DNA from: Gamsiella multidivaricata
Taxonomy: Eukaryota > Mortierellomycota > Mortierellomycetes > Mortierellales > Mortierellaceae
DNA length: 64,000 nucleotides
Direction: 5' to 3'
Assembly (NCBI RefSeq): GCF_025024155.1
Contig: NW_026251711.1
Location: forward strand, 310,001-374,000
Made by a program: the position numbers and the translations under genes
In this document: piece by piece, positions 62,816-64,000 of the stretch
How the letters are laid out: every line of letters starts with the position of its first letter
Numbering within the stretch: position 1 is the first letter of the stretch
The notes under the pieces: model-generated
The model's database searches: none
Seen by the model: only the letters and a program-made list of their open reading frames with translations
Told to the model about the DNA's origin: nothing

Positions 62816-63630
62816 TTATCGGGTGATATGCCTTAAAGCAGTTACTGTGACAAACAATAGGTTTCCAGGCGTGCCACAGTAACCTTCCAGATAGACATGT
62901 CGGTGGAAAAACAGCAGCATGTGGATCATCCTAGCGTAGGACAGAAATGCACTTTCAATGCGCACTGTGGCCCATTTGCGCAGCAGTAAGCACAGCAAAT
63001 CAGCACAGCACTCGAGATATTGGAAATAAAAGGGGTTTACCGGTGATCATCAGCCGTCATTGGCGCTTGATCCCGCTGGAGCAGCGTTGACTGTGGAGGA
63101 TTAAAGTGTAGCCTGGGGGAGAGTGCAGGTGGAGGAGATGATGGTGGAACGGAAACAAAGCGGGATTGCAAAGAGAGGGGAGGTGAGGAAGGGGAGGGAA
63201 CAAAAGGCGTAATCGAGCGTACGCTTTTATGATCCGGTCTGTGGGTCTGTGTTCTGAGGATGTACTCGTGTGGGAAAATCACATAGGTCTTTGTTTCCGC
63301 CCCTTCTTCCTTTTGGACCAGACTTCCCGGCATCTATGGCGCAGGAACCACGAAGTGTCCAATGATGGAAAATAGTATTTTTATTGCGTATTAGCGTCTG
63401 CTCCAACAACGGCCATTTGTGATATATGCCCATCCTCTGCCCCATGTTTTGATACACCTACGCCGAAAAATATCTGAAACATTGTTCGAAGGCGGTGCCG
63501 ACACATCACCGCTATCATCAAACATCTCCACAACATCCTTATTCATCATAAGTAACCTAGAAGGGCTCGCGCCAAACAAGCTCCTCGAAAAAGGTTTTTG
63601 ATCCTCGGAGTATCCATCAGTATTGCCCAT
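62816..63630 (-). CDS. Possible three-exon gene of unknown function near the right edge
   Basis: A chain that keeps frame is complement(join(62816..62930, 63041..63322, 63458..63630)), 189 aa if it starts at 63630. The frame is open a little further upstream, so the gene may begin beyond that. Exon 1 encodes SRSLFGASPSRLLMMNKDVV, then VSDIFRR. Exon 2 starts LVQKEEGAETKTYVIFPHEY and is rich in Ser and Pro (SVPPSSPPPALSPR), ending MTADDH. Exon 3 encodes MIHMLLFFHRHVYLEG. Splice sites are GTGTAT...AAG and GTAAAC...CTAG. No domain recognised; frame continuity is the only support. Confidence 0.35.
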
Positions 63631-64000
63631 GCGGACGGACAGTATCTTATCCTCTCCGGCTCCCTTGATTTTCGTCCTATTTTACGCAGGGCAGATGTTG
63701 CTGCTTGAGCTGATCTTCTAGTCGAACGAGTTCTGTCTTTGTCTCGATACCCCATCCTCTCGGTCCTCGTCTTTTGGCATTGGTTGATGATAACAAACCG
63801 CGGCATTGTTCCAGTCGTCGGCAAAAGACTTCCGCCAAATGTCCTCCTAGCTTCCTAGCTGGGGCTTTTCAAGTTTTGAAGTCTTTTCTTTGCCGTCAGT
63901 GAAAAGCCAAGTAGACAACCGCAACTGGATAAACTCTCCCATCAAATAGTGCCTATTCTTGGTCCCTCAGCACATTCCATCGCATTTCACTTGCAGAATA
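63631..64000. other. Right edge, unresolved
   Basis: May contain upstream exons or the promoter of the gene to its left: minus-strand frames such as RLEDQLKQQH look coding but no join could be fixed. The window ends here. Confidence 0.3.

Overview
This looks like a fungal nuclear scaffold, most likely Mucoromycota and within it a Mortierella-type fungus (family Mortierellaceae). The reasons are protein-coding genes with short GT-AG introns, T-rich introns and pyrimidine-rich leaders, a division-1 chitin synthase, a Sec18/NSF gene with a Pro/Gln-rich N-terminus, a large ARM-like/NACHT/pentapeptide/WD40 STAND gene of the style I associate with Mortierella, and fungal-type pogo, Tc1, Helitron and MULE elements. 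The assignment to Mortierella is from memory of the families and is inference.

Layout. Left block (1-14.9 kb): a divergent pair of ribosome-assembly GTPases (mitochondrial NOA1/YqeH-like on minus, cytosolic EFL1/Ria1 on plus), a GPI-type Ser/Thr-rich wall protein, about 3 kb of gene-poor DNA, a decayed F-box/LRR gene, and a chitin synthase on minus. Second block (16.8-35.6 kb): a secreted Glu-Asp-Pro repeat protein, a MITE-like inverted repeat, a FAM72-family gene with a long Gln-rich N-terminus, a small protein with a hydrophobic C-terminal tail, SEC18/NSF, and a very large RGS-domain protein whose C-terminal half repeats a short basic FFG motif six times.

Third block (37-53 kb) is a mobile-element and relic island. 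It holds a STAND/NLR-like pseudogene (one-base loss in the Walker A motif and two nonsense codons), a broken Helitron-type helicase gene with three zinc-knuckle exons and two nested inverted-repeat insertions, a 115-bp hAT-type MITE with 8-bp target duplications, a small six-cysteine secreted protein, a Tc1 transposase relic, a complete 2.27-kb pogo-like transposon with 75-bp perfect terminal repeats, and a MULE/SWIM relic. The right block (53.6-64 kb) returns to housekeeping genes: mitochondrial leucyl-tRNA synthetase and, converging on it with 89 bp between stop codons, a Net1/Dnt1-like nucleolar protein. A small three-exon gene of unknown function may lie near the right edge.

No tRNA, rRNA, CRISPR array or bacterial-type operon was seen. 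Exon joins below were worked out by hand from splice consensus plus reading-frame continuity. For EFL1, chitin synthase, FAM72, Sec18, Net1-like and the pogo transposase every join keeps frame from start to stop. NOA1 and LeuRS each contain one unexplained frame break, which could be an assembly error or real damage.
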